From NCBI RefSeq assembly GCF_000220395.1, contig NW_004086434.1, positions 1 to 64,000 of the forward strand: a stretch of 64,000 nucleotides of DNA. The letters run 5' to 3'. Within the stretch, counting starts at the first letter, position 1. Each line of letters begins with the position of its first letter. Under the pieces are notes generated by a model. It was not told the DNA's origin, did not search any database, and saw only the letters and a program-made list of their open reading frames with translations. Shown here piece after piece: positions 28,868 through 41,464 of this stretch. The DNA comes from Ichthyophthirius multifiliis. Lineage: Eukaryota > Ciliophora > Oligohymenophorea > Hymenostomatida. The translations under genes were made by a program, and so were the position numbers.

Positions 28868-31468
28868 TCACATATAATTATTTATTTAATCATTTTTTTA
28901 ATCTTAATAATTATTATTTATTTTCTAATTTGTTTTTTACATATATTTATTTTTTCCATTATTTTATTTTTAATCTAAATTAAATTCTTTAGATTATTCA
29001 CTACTATCTTTGCTTTATAAAAAATTTTCTTCGACTTCAAAAATAATTTAATTTTATAATATATTTTTTTTATCTTTTTTATTATCTAATTATTCACTAA
29101 TTTTTTACTAATTTAAATCATTTTTTTTATTTGAAATTTATATTTTTTCATCTTCATTTAAATTATTTTTATTATTTTCATTTATTTCTTCTATTATTTA
29201 ATTTTTCATATCTAATTCTTCTTCTTCAATATGTTTATAGTTTTACCCTTAACTACTTTTTACAACATTTGTATTCAAATAAATACAAACGGCTGTTATA
29301 TCATCGCAAAATTCATCATACTTAAATAAAAAATATATTAAATAAAAAATAATTTTTAGTTTACTTATTTCCATATTAAATTAGCTTCCTTTACAATTTT
29401 CTAACAACCCATTTCAGCACTTTTTCTAATATAATAAGGTACAATTTAAAGCATAACCTAAAAAATAGATATTAAGAAAAAAAGAAAAAAATTAATATAA
29501 AAGAAACATCTCTATTATTTAAAAACTCCCAAACACCATCTGAAGCAATAACAATAAATTTATCCTCACATTAAATGTCCAAAATTTTAATATCTAAAAA
29601 ATACATATGTATTTTATACAAAAATTAAAACAAATACCTGGTTCACAAATAACACCACATTAAGCAGCTATTAAATCTCCAAAACTTCTCGACATAGCTA
29701 AACCAGGAATATCTTCGTCTTACATCCATACTCTCGCAGGTCCAATAGGATCTCCATTTAAGGTTCTATAATGATCTACTCTTCCCCCATATTCTTCAAT
29801 TCTTTTTTTTCTTCCAGGTTATCAGCTTTATGGTCATGTGATAATTCTTCTACATTCCAAAAATTAGTTTAATTTTATTTGGCTAAAATAGCTCTAGAAT
29901 CTCCTGTGTTTGCACACCAAATCTTCTCTTCAATAATTAAAACAGCAACAAATGTAGATCCACTAAAAGTACAATCAATTTAACTTTCTAATAATTTCTA
30001 AGAAAGTTGTAAAAAAGAAAGTCTTAAACAACTACTAATATATTCTTCATGTATACAATTTAAATCTCTCGAAAATAAATCTTCTAATATACCTTTATAT
30101 TATATATATATATATTATATCATATTTAAATTATATTTTATTATTCTTTAATTTTTTTAAAAATACAATCAAAAAAAAAACTTAAAATAAAATTTTATTA
30201 GTTTTTTTCTATTTTTATATCATGTTTTAAACAAAAAATAGTAAAATAAATACAAAATAAAATGTTAAAAAGTAATATATTTATATATTTAAAAATAATC
30301 ATTACTTGGATATGCATTTCTAATAAATGCAGAAACATCATGTCCATAAATACCATGTCCATCACATACAGCAAATAAATGTCTATTAGAAAGTTTATTT
30401 AAATTCGGATGTATAATATAATTATCTTAATTTGTTTTAGGGCCTTAACTATTACAACCGGCTTTAGTGTAAAAAGCATGAGAATGAATTATTTATTTAT
30501 TTTTTTCTATTTATTCATGTATTGATTATGAACTTATGTTATTTTTAGATTTTTCTGGAATAGTCTTATCTAATTTTTTAAGTTGATTTTGTTATAGTTC
30601 TTAAATTGATTTTTTTTTTTTTGATCGTCTGCTTTTTTATTAAGAAAGTAAATTAAGTGAAATATTAGTAGTAGATTTTTATTAAATTTATAAAAGGTTT
30701 TCAGATTCTTATTAAGAGTTTTCAGGTTAATTTATTAATTTTTCTTTTTAATTTATTTAGGATTAAATATTAGGTAATCTTATATTTGATAATTTTTTTT
30801 TAAATAATTAGACTTCTTTAAAAATAAAATGGCATAAAAAATTTAAAAAATTATATAAATAAATAAATATAAAATATATAAATATATAAATATATAAATA
30901 TATAAATATATAAATACTTATAATTTTTATATATATACCGTTATATATATTTTTTGTTATTAGATTTTTTTCTAATTTTCATTATTTAAAATTTATTCTT
31001 ATTATTTTTGTTTTATTAACTATAAATTTTTCTAATTTTTTTCTGACAAGCTTTAACTATTATATTTATTTGTAATTTTTTATATCTATTCACTATTATT
31101 ATTTTGAGGTATTGTATTTAATTTATTGTGATTATTTTTTATTTCCATAAAAACCTTTTTTTATTCACTTTTATCTTCAATAAATTAATCTGTTTATTTT
31201 ACTTTATTTTTTTAAATTATTTTAATTTTATTTTAAAAAACATTATACTCAATCCTTTTATATTTTTTATTGAATATTGCCTGTTTTATTATGCCGAAGA
31301 AGGTTATTATTATACAGATTACTAATTCATTAAATATATATGTTTATTTGAATTTGATGTATAATTTCTATGCAAATTGTCTTTTTCTTTTTAATCATTT
31401 GAATTTGGCTTTTTGTAAATTTCATAAATATTTCTAAACTTAGATTTTTAAAGAATTTTTGAATTCAT
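28868..31468 (-). CDS. PP2C-type Ser/Thr phosphatase with long flanks
   Basis: The gene starts at 31468 (MNSKILQKSKFRNIYEIYKK) and has a Gln/Asn/Ser-rich N-terminal region over the first two introns (31202-31248 and about 30816-30938). The catalytic domain shows all main PP2C/PPM motifs: NSQGPKTNQD, the metal motif DGHGIYGHD, GDSRAILAK, SHDHKADNLEEKKRI, MSRSFGDLIA, ASDGVWEF and the final DDITAVCIYL. The acidic residues for two Mn/Mg ions are in place, so it should be active. A Glu/Asn/Lys-rich tail follows to the TGA at 28868. Further introns lie near 29330-29395, 29460-29520, 29590-29640 and 30090-30300. The second exon junction is off by one base unless the T7 run at 30965-30971 is eight. 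Confidence 0.9.
30862..30925. repeat. (TATAAATA)n-type simple repeat in an intron
   Basis: Repeated TATAAATATA units within the PP2C gene intron at about 30816-30938. Confidence 0.65.
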
Positions 31469-32010
31469 TTTGAAATAAATGTATTGATGTATTAGTTGTT
31501 TTATATAAATTTATTTAATATTTTAAATTCCTATTTTTTTTTTGTTTAATGATAATTTAAAAATATATTTAAGTTTTAATTTATTTTAATTATTTTTTTT
31601 TATTTTTTTTAATTTTACACACGACTTTTTTTTAAATAGATCTTAATATTTTTTTAACTAAATTTGAATTTTTTATAAATTTTTTAATAAGTTTACGAAT
31701 TTTTTAGATTTATTATCTAAAAAATCAATATTAAATTAAAATAAATTTATAAAATAATTAAATATTTTAAATAAAAATATTCAAAATTAAAAACAATTAA
31801 ATTATATCATGAAAATATATAATATTTAATTTTATTTATTAAAAGAAATTTAAATATTAGTTTTATTTTAGTAAAATATAAATAAAGAAGTTATAAATAA
31901 TATATATATATATATTAAATTTAATAATTATACATATAAATATAATTTTTAATTTAGTATTAATGTTCGTTTTTAAAATCAAATTTATAAAAATAATTTT
32001 CAGTTGATGA
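31469..32010. other. AT-rich spacer
   Basis: This lies between the start of the PP2C gene and the end of the CCCH gene, both on the minus strand. No coding frame was seen. It probably carries the PP2C promoter. Confidence 0.5.
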
Positions 32011-33069
32011 TCATTAATTCAAGTTATTTTATTAATCTAAATCTTACGTTAATTAACAGAAAAAATTTAATCTAAAAAATATTAATTTATTATAAATATT
32101 AATTAGTGTAAAAATAATATATTTATTTGTTTATTTTTTAAACCTGTTAGAATTGTTTTTTTATTTATTTAATTTTTAAACTCTTTCTTCTATTTCTTCA
32201 AACGATTTATTAGGATATACTTCTTTTAAAAAATTAAAACTTTTTTATTATACAAGATCAAAAACTGAATGTATATATTAACATCTATTTCCATAAGAAC
32301 AAAATCCATTAAAAAAATATTTTCTACAAGGCTTAGTTTTGTAATTTTAATGTAAATGATTTTTATATTATAATTCTTCTTTTCCATGAGCAAAACAACA
32401 CTTTTTAAAAAAAAGTTCAAATAATAAATTATAATAAAAAAAAAATATATATATATATGTTTATATTTAAATTGTTATATATAAAAAATATTTTACTTTT
32501 TCTCCAAACTTGCAAAAATTTTTTGTTATCCAATTTTTGCACATTTCTGTTTTTATTTTTTACGTGTATTCTTCTATAAATCTTATTTTTTCTTCTTATG
32601 TTTGAAATACAATTTTTTTTGGTTTAACACTATATATATATATATATATTATTATTATTATTTTTCAAAATTTTTATATTAAAATTTAAAATTTTATGTT
32701 TATACTTTTATTAAAAAAATAAAAAAATTATTATATTATTATTATTTATACAATATTTTTTTAACAATTTTTTTTAGTATTTTTATTACTCTATTTAAAA
32801 TTCTTCAAATTTTATATCATTTTTAAAATAATTTTTTGCAATTTTTATATTATCTTCAAATTCTGAATGAGTAGGCGTAGAAGCTTTAGTCGAGTAGTTA
32901 CCTTACTTTTAAAAAAGTTAAATAAAATTAAATAAATATATTGCAAATAATATATATAATTATAAATTCAATAACATATATTAAATTTTTTATAAATTGT
33001 TACTTAATTAATATTAAATTATGTAAGAGCTAATTTTTGATATTAATTATTGCTTGTAATATTATTCAT
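32011..33069 (-). CDS. tandem CCCH zinc-finger protein (tristetraprolin type), 234 aa
   Basis: Four exons (33069-33004, 32905-32790, 32629-32497, 32400-32011) with introns of 98, 160 and 96 nt fit in phase. The core holds two C-x8-C-x5-C-x3-H fingers. The first is KTEMCKNWITKNFCKFGEKC, continuing CFAHGKEEL; the second is YKTKPCRKYFFNGFCSYGNR followed by CQYIH. They are 18 residues apart, each preceded by the KTE/YKT lead-in typical of the TTP/ZFP36/Tis11 family. Such proteins bind AU-rich elements in mRNA 3' regions and promote decay. In a genome this AT-rich the target rule must differ or rely on context. The N-terminus is short and polar (MNNITSNNQYQKL) and the tail is Glu/Lys/Asn-rich. Intron 2 has a TACTAA branch-like motif. 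Confidence 0.9.
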
Positions 33070-34356
33070 TTTTTAGTTATTTTGTTTAATTTTTAATTTT
33101 TAATAAATATTAATATTATTTATTTATGTATTTTTATTTTTATAATGACTATTTTAATTTTATATTAATTAATTGTTGACTATTTTTAAAATAATTATAC
33201 AATTTGAACATATATTATATTTATAAATATTTAAATAATTTATATATATATTATTTTTTTTAACAATAAGTTTTATATTTAACTATTTATTTGAGTATTA
33301 TATAATAAATTTTTATATATTTTTTAATTATTTTTATGTTTTATTAAGAAGTAAAAATTTTTTAATTTTAATTTTTTTTTAAATAATTAAATAATTTTAT
33401 AGAAAAAGAAAAATATATTATATATTAAGTGAAATAATAAAAATTAGTAATTAAAATTTTAATAAATTTTTTAAATTAATATATTTTTTTTTTAATAGCA
33501 ATTAAATTATTTTTATTACATTTATATTCATATAATTAATAAAACAATTAATGTATAATATTTTATAACTTTTGATTGCTACATTTTAAATATTATCTAT
33601 AAACTTATTTCTTTTAATAATATTTATAATTTAAAAAAGAAATATTTAAATAACGTAGTTCTTATATTCATTTAATTGAAATTTATTATAATAAATATTT
33701 TTAATTTATTTTTAAACTTTAGATGTACTAAATTTATATTAAATGATTGTAATTCAAATATTGTTTCTTTAATAAATAAAAATTTTATAGTCTTTATAAA
33801 ATTTTGCATAAATTTCTTAATAATTATTTTTAATACTTTTAAAAAAAAAAATTAATTTCTTATTAAAGTTGAAGTTTATAAGTATTATATAATATTTTTG
33901 TTAGTTTATTTTTTTCTTATTTAAATATATATTTACAATATATAAATATATACTTTAAAAATTATTGAATGAAAATTATTTTAAAATAATTTAAAGATGT
34001 AATACAAACATAAAATAAAAATCCTATAATTTTTTTATTTAATTTTTAATTTATTATAAAATACTATCTATTTAAAGTAAATAATAAATTAAAGTTTTTA
34101 ATTATTTATTATTTAACACTATTTTTTTTATTTTATTATATTTAAATTTATTACTTTTTAAAAAAGTAATAATGATTGCATTTTTAAATTATCATTATTT
34201 TAATAAATTATTTTTATTATAAATTATCATTTTTTTATAAAATTTTAAAAATTTTTATAATTGTAATTTTAAAAAAATCAATAAATAAATATAAATTACT
34301 TTTTTATATTAACTTATCAAAAAAAATAAAAAAATTAAGAATCACAAAAAAGCAAA
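33070..34356. other. AT-rich spacer between divergent genes
   Basis: About 1.3 kb of sequence with no supported frame. It contains many short A and T runs. The CCCH gene and the TBC gene diverge from it. Confidence 0.5.
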
Positions 34357-37300
34357 ATGCTAAGTAATGTAAGATTAATTTTTTAATTTACTACAAAAAA
34401 AAACTAAATAAATTACTTATTAGATTTATAAAAATTATAAAAGTAATGAATAACTACTATTATTCAATGATAAGAATATATAAAAAAGCAGTGTTTAAAA
34501 TATTTAACAATCTAAGTATTAACCAAAAATAAATTTTTTAAATGTAGTTTAAAAAAATAAGAACAATAATAAAATATTTTTTTTTATTTCAAAATAATAA
34601 AAGCACAAATTATAAATAAATTAAAATAACACAGTATAAGATGAAGATATAATTAATGTAAAGCTAGATTTACCTTTTTAACAGTATAAAAAAAATATTG
34701 AAGCTTTTATTTTGATTTAAAATATATAAACAAAAATTAAAACAAAATATAGTATAATTTATTAGGATTCAATAAGAACAAGGTGCGATAAATTCAATTA
34801 AAAAATGCATTTATAATTAGAAAAGTTTTTAACTTTTTATTGTAAGAATTAAGATTTCGAATATAAATAAGGTTTAAATGAATTAGCAGCTCCTTTTTTA
34901 TATTTGACATATTTAAATAAGTAAATTACTCTTTCTCAATCATATATTTATTTTGTAGCTTTTTTAGACAAATTCATACCTAATTTTTATCTTGACTAAG
35001 TTAAAATAAAATAATTTTATCAAATTATGTTTATTTATTATTTTTTATAAAAAAAATAGGATTTTTATAGTTTATAATGCTTTTTTTCTTCATTTATATT
35101 ATTAATAAAATATCACGATCCTGTGTTAAATGAAAAATTTTAAAAAAGTTTTATTTTTCCAGAAATATATGCATATCCTTGGTTTATAACACTTTTTGCA
35201 AGGTATTTAAAAATATATTTAAAAAAAAAATTATATAATTTCAAAAGTAAATTAAGCTTAGATATTTTATATAATTTTTGGGATATATATATAATTGAAA
35301 ATGATCCTTTGATGATTCTTTATTTTTCTTTAGGTCTTATATTTTATTTTAAGTAAAAACTATTTCTTGTAGACTAAAGTCTATTACCTTAAACTTTGGC
35401 TGGATTAAAAATGGAAAATTTATAAGAATTAAAAGAAATATACAAAATGTAAAATAATAATATAAATATATCAATTTTCTTAATATATTATTTTTCTGTA
35501 TTTTTTTATAAAAACTCATATTTATAAACAGTCAATAATTTTTTTTTCTCGCTTTTATTTTATTTTTAAAAAATACAGCAAAAATATAAAAAAATATAAA
35601 AAATAATATTAAAAAGTAATATATATTGTATTAAAAAAAATAGAGCTTATTAAATAAAATAATAAACACCTTTATCATTTAACTATATGATAAAGAAATT
35701 TAATATTTTAAATAAAAATTATGCCAAAGAAGAATCTACAAAAATTCAAATGAAAAACATATCATAAGCAATCCAAAACTATTAAACAATACCTTTATTT
35801 CCTCGAGAACTATTCAGTTATATATACCCAAACATAATAAAATGTAAAAATCCAGACTGTAATTAAAAAGATAACAATTGCTAACACTGTAAAATCAGCA
35901 ATTAAAAAGAAGATTATGATTTATATGATGAAACAATATCTGAATTTGCATAATAAGTATATTAAAATATAAAGCAAACCTAAATTTAGGAAAAATAAGA
36001 AATAAATTTAAAGATAATTGATATTCGTGATGATTTTAAATTTCAAGGAAATATAGATTAAGCAATATAAATTTTCGAAAAAGAAAAAAGCGAAATAAAT
36101 TTTGAAGATGAGTTTGAATTAAAAAAAGGGCTTTTTCACTTTTGTTTTATCACCAATAACGATAAACAGATAATTAATGAAAAAAAAAATGGAGTTATTG
36201 AAAAAATTTTGAATGGAAATTTTCCTTATGTATCTATATTATAAGGAGGATTTAAAGAATTGCATAATTTATCAATATAAATGAATATTCCTTTAAATAA
36301 ACACAAAAAAGAATTCTGTAAACTTTGTAGAATTATGACTATTTAAAGTATTAGTAATAATGGAATTAATAATAGTAAATTAGTTAATTATTCTCTTTTT
36401 GAATATTTTTTAAATGTTTTTAATTCAAAAGATAATAAATAAGATAGTAAAAATGTACTTGTTTCAAATATTTAAGAAAAGAAAAAGGAAAATTTTGTTA
36501 ATATTCATTCGAATTCAGTTCATAGTTAAAATTTATTTATTATAAATTAGGAAAATACCAAAAATTAAAAATAATAATAATAATTCGTTAATAAATAAAA
36601 TGATAAAAAAAATACTTTCATTATTGTTAATAGTAATAATGAAGAAAATTATTTACAATAATAATCAAAGAATATACCAATGATAAATAAAATATTAATT
36701 ATTAATAATAAAGAAGAAAATTATAACGATCATTTAGTTTCTAGTAAATTAATTAATATTAATAAGGAAGATAAAAATTATCTTTAAGTTTCTTATTGTA
36801 AATAAGAAACTTAAAAATAAATTTAAAGTAATGAAAACATTAACAATGTTAAAAAAATATAAAGTTAAGGACTAATATTGAAAAAAAATATTAATTATAG
36901 TTAATTGAGGAAATAAATTTTGGCTAAAAATTATTAAAATAAAGGAATTTTCTAAAGTTATAAAGTTTAAATTAATACTTGGATTAGTTTTTTGTAAATT
37001 TTAAAAAATAAATAGTTTACTTTTTATTCTTGCTAAAGCTTGAAAAATAAAAACAATTAAGATTCGAAATTAGATTAAGTTAATTCATATAATTATAAAT
37101 CTAGTTCGAATATATTATTAATAACTGAAGGTTTCTTTTTTATAGTATTAATTATATTATTTAAACATTTTTTATTTTTAAAATAAAAGATTTTGTAATT
37201 ACTATTTCTATTGATAATTTTACTTTAAATTTTTTAAAGAATATTAAAAATAATGAAAATTTAATAAAAAATGTAATAAAAATGAATTATAATAATTTAT

Positions 37301-37743
37301 TTTTTAAATATTAAAATAGGACCAATAAACTCCAGATTAATAAATTCCTTAATATATATAAATAAAATCTTTCTTTTTTATAAAATAATTATAAAAAATA
37401 ACATCAAAAAAATTCAATAATAATATAATTACTTTTTATTTTAAGCTTCCTAATGTTTGCTCAAACAATAAATTTGAGGACACAGATTATTTAAATTTTT
37501 TAAATGATTTTAATTTAGTTAAACTTAAAGAAATAGTAGAAAATAATTAAATATAATAAATTCATTAAGAAATACATTAAATCTAAATAAAATAAAAAGT
37601 AAATTTTATATAAAAAAAAAATATTTATATTATAATAGGATAATTTAGAGATAAAAAATATTTTTAATATGGACAATTATGAAAATTCAGTTGACTGTAT
37701 TAAAAAATCATAAGAATTTTATTAAAATTAATAAAGAAAATGA
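34357..37743 (+). CDS. TBC-rhodanese protein, TBC1D23-like, 1019 aa
   Basis: Exons 34357-34368, 34424-37130, 37190-37272, 37446-37598 and 37639-37743 agree in phase and give 1019 residues. A TBC (Rab-GAP) domain lies at about residues 110-360. It has the arginine-finger motif IIYQDSIRTR and the glutamine-finger motif EYKQGLNELAAPFLYL, then AYPWFITLFAR and FWDIYIIENDP. A Cys-rich insert (CKNPDCNQKDNNCQHC) and a rhodanese-like domain (IIDIRDDFKFQGNIDQAIQI ... YVSILQGGFKELH) follow. After an Asn-rich linker the C-terminus reads VQINTWISFLQIL and LLITEDFVITISIDN, matching the PH-like end of TBC1D23, a golgin/WASH-linked trafficking factor at the Golgi. The rhodanese active-site Cys is not evident. 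The TM-like string at 37131-37189 is intron. Confidence 0.85.
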
Positions 37744-38465
37744 AATGAATGTAAAATAGAATAAAATATGTAAATTATTTTTTGAATATATAAAAATATA
37801 AATAAATAAATATTTGTTGAAATCTGTAATATATATATATATATAGTTTATATTACTAAAAAATAATTTTAAGTAATTAATAATTATACTAAAAAGATTA
37901 AAATAAATATTTAATATATAATTTATTATTTATTTATTTTTATGATTTTAAATATTATATATTTTAAACTAAAATTTTATAAAATTGTTATTTTAATATT
38001 TATTTAATTTTTTAATATTTTAGTATCTTATAAAAAAATTCAAATATTTTTATAAAAAATAAATAAATTTTCGATTTATATTTCTTTATTAAAGTTAAAA
38101 ATAGATAAAAAAAGTAAGATTATTATATGAATTCATATTTATTTCATAAATATTAAATTTATCTTTTTAAATAAAAAATCAATTTTATTATTATTATTCG
38201 AAGATACAAATATAATAAAAAATTAAACGATTTAGTCCAATTATAAATAATAAATCTAAATTATTAAAAAATAAAAAATATAATAATTTATATAACTTAT
38301 AAAAATAAGAAAAATTTTATAAAAAAAATGTAATATTTTTTAAAATTCAAAAAAAAAATTTATATAAAATTAAATAAATAAAATAATAAAATAAATTTAT
38401 AATAAAAAAAAATTAAATAATAAAAATTAAATAAAATAAATACGTAATAAAAAGTTAATTTAAAA
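37744..38465. other. AT-rich spacer between convergent genes
   Basis: No coding frame was seen. The TBC gene and the NFRKB-like gene converge here. Confidence 0.5.
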
Positions 38466-38484
38466 TCAATTATTATTATTTATA

Positions 38485-38548
<64 letters not shown>

Positions 38549-39297
38549 CTCTCCATGATGTATTATCATCTATTCTATCTTTATGTAAATAAAACCAAAC
38601 CTTTTTTTCTTGATCATATTTAATACATGGATCATCTAAATAGTGTAATCTATCTAATGCTCCACTTACTATAGTACTTACTTTATCTTAAGTCAAATCT
38701 GAATTTATATATTAACTTTCTTTTAATAATTCACATATATCAGATCTTGTTCCCATTCCATTCGGCATTTTAGCACATGCATCTCTTACTAAAGATAAAA
38801 TCGTTATATATGGAGATCTACCTGGTTTTAAAAATGCATGATCACGTGGTTTTGATTATAGATTTGTGGTCACTTTTTTACATACAGGAGCTACACATGT
38901 CTTTGAACCATCCATACAGGTATAAACCCATGGTTTTGTTGGGTTTGCGTATCTTTGTCTTTCCTATTCTCTATAGTTTAATAACCATTCTTTAGAAACC
39001 TTTTTATATTTATTTTATTGTTGATTTTTTTTATATAAATACTGGAGCTTTAATTTTTTACTATTTTTTTATTATATAATATAATAAACTTTTTAATATA
39101 TAAAAAAAACTTATTATTTAGAAGTTTAAGAATTTGTAATTTAAATAGATGATTATCTTTAACTTTTAGGTTCTGAAGAATCTTAATTAGCATTTGTTTT
39201 TTAAAGAATTATTAAATTAGGTTTGTTTAAACTTACTGTATTTTCAACTTTTGAATATGATCTATTAACATTACTATTACCATTACTATTACAATTA

Positions 39298-39336
<39 letters not shown>

Positions 39337-40394
39337 ATTATTATTTTTATTATTATTATTATTTATAATTGTATTTGTATTTTATAAAGTTTTTTTTTTC
39401 AAGCTTTTATCTTAATCACTACCATCTGTACTATTTCCTATTGATACTTAACAAAAATCTATTTCTGGTTTTAATTTTTAAAGGCTTTAATCACTTTGTT
39501 CACTTTCACTACTTAAAATATCTTCTAATTTTGTTGTGTTTCTCCTTTTTTTTAGAAGCTTTTTATTTTTTTTATTTTTATTTTTAAAAATTTAAAAATA
39601 ATAATATTACTGTAGAAATATTTTTTTATTATATTTATTTATATGTATTTTAATAATATTCAAGTAAATATTTTTATGAGATCTTTTTTTCTATTTATTA
39701 TTCTTATTTTCTCATATATGTAAAATTTCCTATTTTTGCTTTTATTAAAAATTCATTTAATGGATTTATTCCATATGCAAAGTTTTCTCCTTTCATTAAT
39801 TTTTCTAAAATTTCATCTTAATTTTATTTAGGTAATAAATTTTTCAATTTTTATTATTCTTCTAAATTAAAAATTTCATTAAATGTTTTTAAATCAAACA
39901 ACTTTTTTTTTTTTTTTTCAAATATTATTGTTTTTTACATCATTCATGTCTTCTAATGTAAGTAAATTTGTTGGTATTTTTATTTTATCTATTCCATCAG
40001 CTTCTAAATATATATTTTCTTTATTTTCATCAAATACTATTTGTTTTATTGATATTTTTAAACAATTTGTTTTTAATTTTACTTTAGTCCTCATCAATTG
40101 CGTAATCAGATGAATAGTCACTTACATCAGCTTAAACTATAACTATTTTTTTTTTAAATAAAAATATGAAATTGATTAACTAAAATTGTTTATATTTTTT
40201 TTATATTACGATTTTCTAAATTATTTTCCAAATTCTTTTTTATTTACTAATATGTTTTATTGTATGTATCAAAACTATTTTAATTTTTTATATATACAAT
40301 GTTCTTTTTTATATTTGGTTTAATGTTTTTTACAAATCTTTTTTTTAAATAGATCTTATTCAATAAATTATTTTGTTAGAAGTTTTTTACTCAT
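38466..40394 (-). CDS. NFRKB/INO80-complex-like protein (DEUBAD + winged helix)
   Basis: On the reverse strand an N-terminal region leads to TLEDMND. After a 37-nt intron (39902-39938) comes a DEUBAD domain: LFDLKTFNEIF ... LEEQQKLKNLLP ... LMKGENFAYGINPLNEFLIK. Another intron lies near 40035-40085. After an Asn-rich linker the C-terminal half is the NFRKB winged-helix-like domain: GRSPYITILSLVRDACAKMP, NGMGTRSDICELLKESQYI, VSTIVSGALDRLHYLDDPCI and KYDQEKKVWFYLHKDR. It ends in a run of about 25 Asn (ATT repeats) and TGA. In animals NFRKB is an INO80 subunit whose DEUBAD binds and inhibits the deubiquitinase UCH37. The 5' end is uncertain: MSKKLLTKQF at 40394 is the proposed start and a frame problem lies near 40285-40300. 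Confidence 0.85.
38475..38549. repeat. (ATT)n microsatellite encoding a poly-Asn tail
   Basis: More than twenty ATT units; on the reverse strand these are AAT codons, giving the Asn run at the C-terminus of the NFRKB-like protein. Confidence 0.85.
39298..39362. repeat. (ATT)n microsatellite in the NFRKB-like linker
   Basis: A second block of ATT units, read as Asn on the reverse strand, lies between the DEUBAD and winged-helix domains. Confidence 0.8.
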
Positions 40395-41464
40395 TTCTTA
40401 ATATCTTTAATATATTTTATTTATTTATTTATTTTAATTTATAATTTTTTAAAAAAAATAAAAGAATAAATTGTTAATAAATAAATATTATTTATAAATA
40501 ATATCATTTAAAATAAAATTATTAAAATATTTTAAATTATTCGTAACAAAAAATAGGAAATTTAATAAAATTCTTTAAATAAAATAATTTTTTTTAAAAG
40601 GAAAAAAATAATTTATTTACAATTTTAAATTCAATATTAATTTTAAAGAAACAAGTTTTAAAAGAAAAAGTTTTAAATAAATCTATTTAGCTATTTTATT
40701 TTATTTATTCATAAATAATAATATTGGTAATCTATTTTTTTAATTTTGAGAATTATTAATTAAATTAAAGATTTTATTTTTAGATATTTCTTTTACTAAA
40801 ATTATATATTTTTTAAAAATCTAAAATAAAAAATTTTATGAGTTAATAGAAATAAATGTTTTATAGTAATATTATTTTTATAATATTAAAATAATAATAT
40901 TTATTCCATCTTCATATAATTATTTTTTGAATTTCACTTAACTAAAGTTCTTAATAATTTAAAAAAAATTAATTAAAATTATTTTAAATATTTTTTAAAT
41001 TTATATTAATTTTTTATTTATTTAATCTGAAATTAAATATTTTTTTTTAATTCAATTATTCTTTATATATTGTTTTGAAAATTTATATTTGAACTTATTA
41101 TTTTTTATTTAATCAATTTTAATATTATTCAATTAAATACAAAAATAATTTAAATATAAAAATCTAATTATTATTATTATTTAAATATATAATTTTTATA
41201 CTAAAAATAATTTTCCTTTTGTTAAAAATATATACAATAAATTTATATTATCAATAATTTACATATGAATTTTTAATTAATATATTTATATTTAAAAAAA
41301 AAAAAAAAATTTCTTTGATTATTTTTATTATAATTTTAATTTATTTATTTAACTTTTTTTTTTTAAATAAAAAAATTACATTTTTTTTATTTACTAAGCT
41401 AATTTTTTTCAATTTTATATGCATTTATTCACTATTTTTAAAAAAAATATTTAAAATATTAAAA
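40395..41464. other. AT-rich spacer between divergent genes
   Basis: About 1.07 kb without a supported frame, with A and T homopolymer runs. Promoters of the NFRKB-like and Mis18-like genes probably lie here. Confidence 0.5.

Noticed and set aside
37131-37189. Apparent transmembrane helix near the end of the TBC gene
   Set aside because: It is a 59-nt GT-AG intron; removing it joins LLITE to DFVITISIDN, which fits the PH-like C-terminus.
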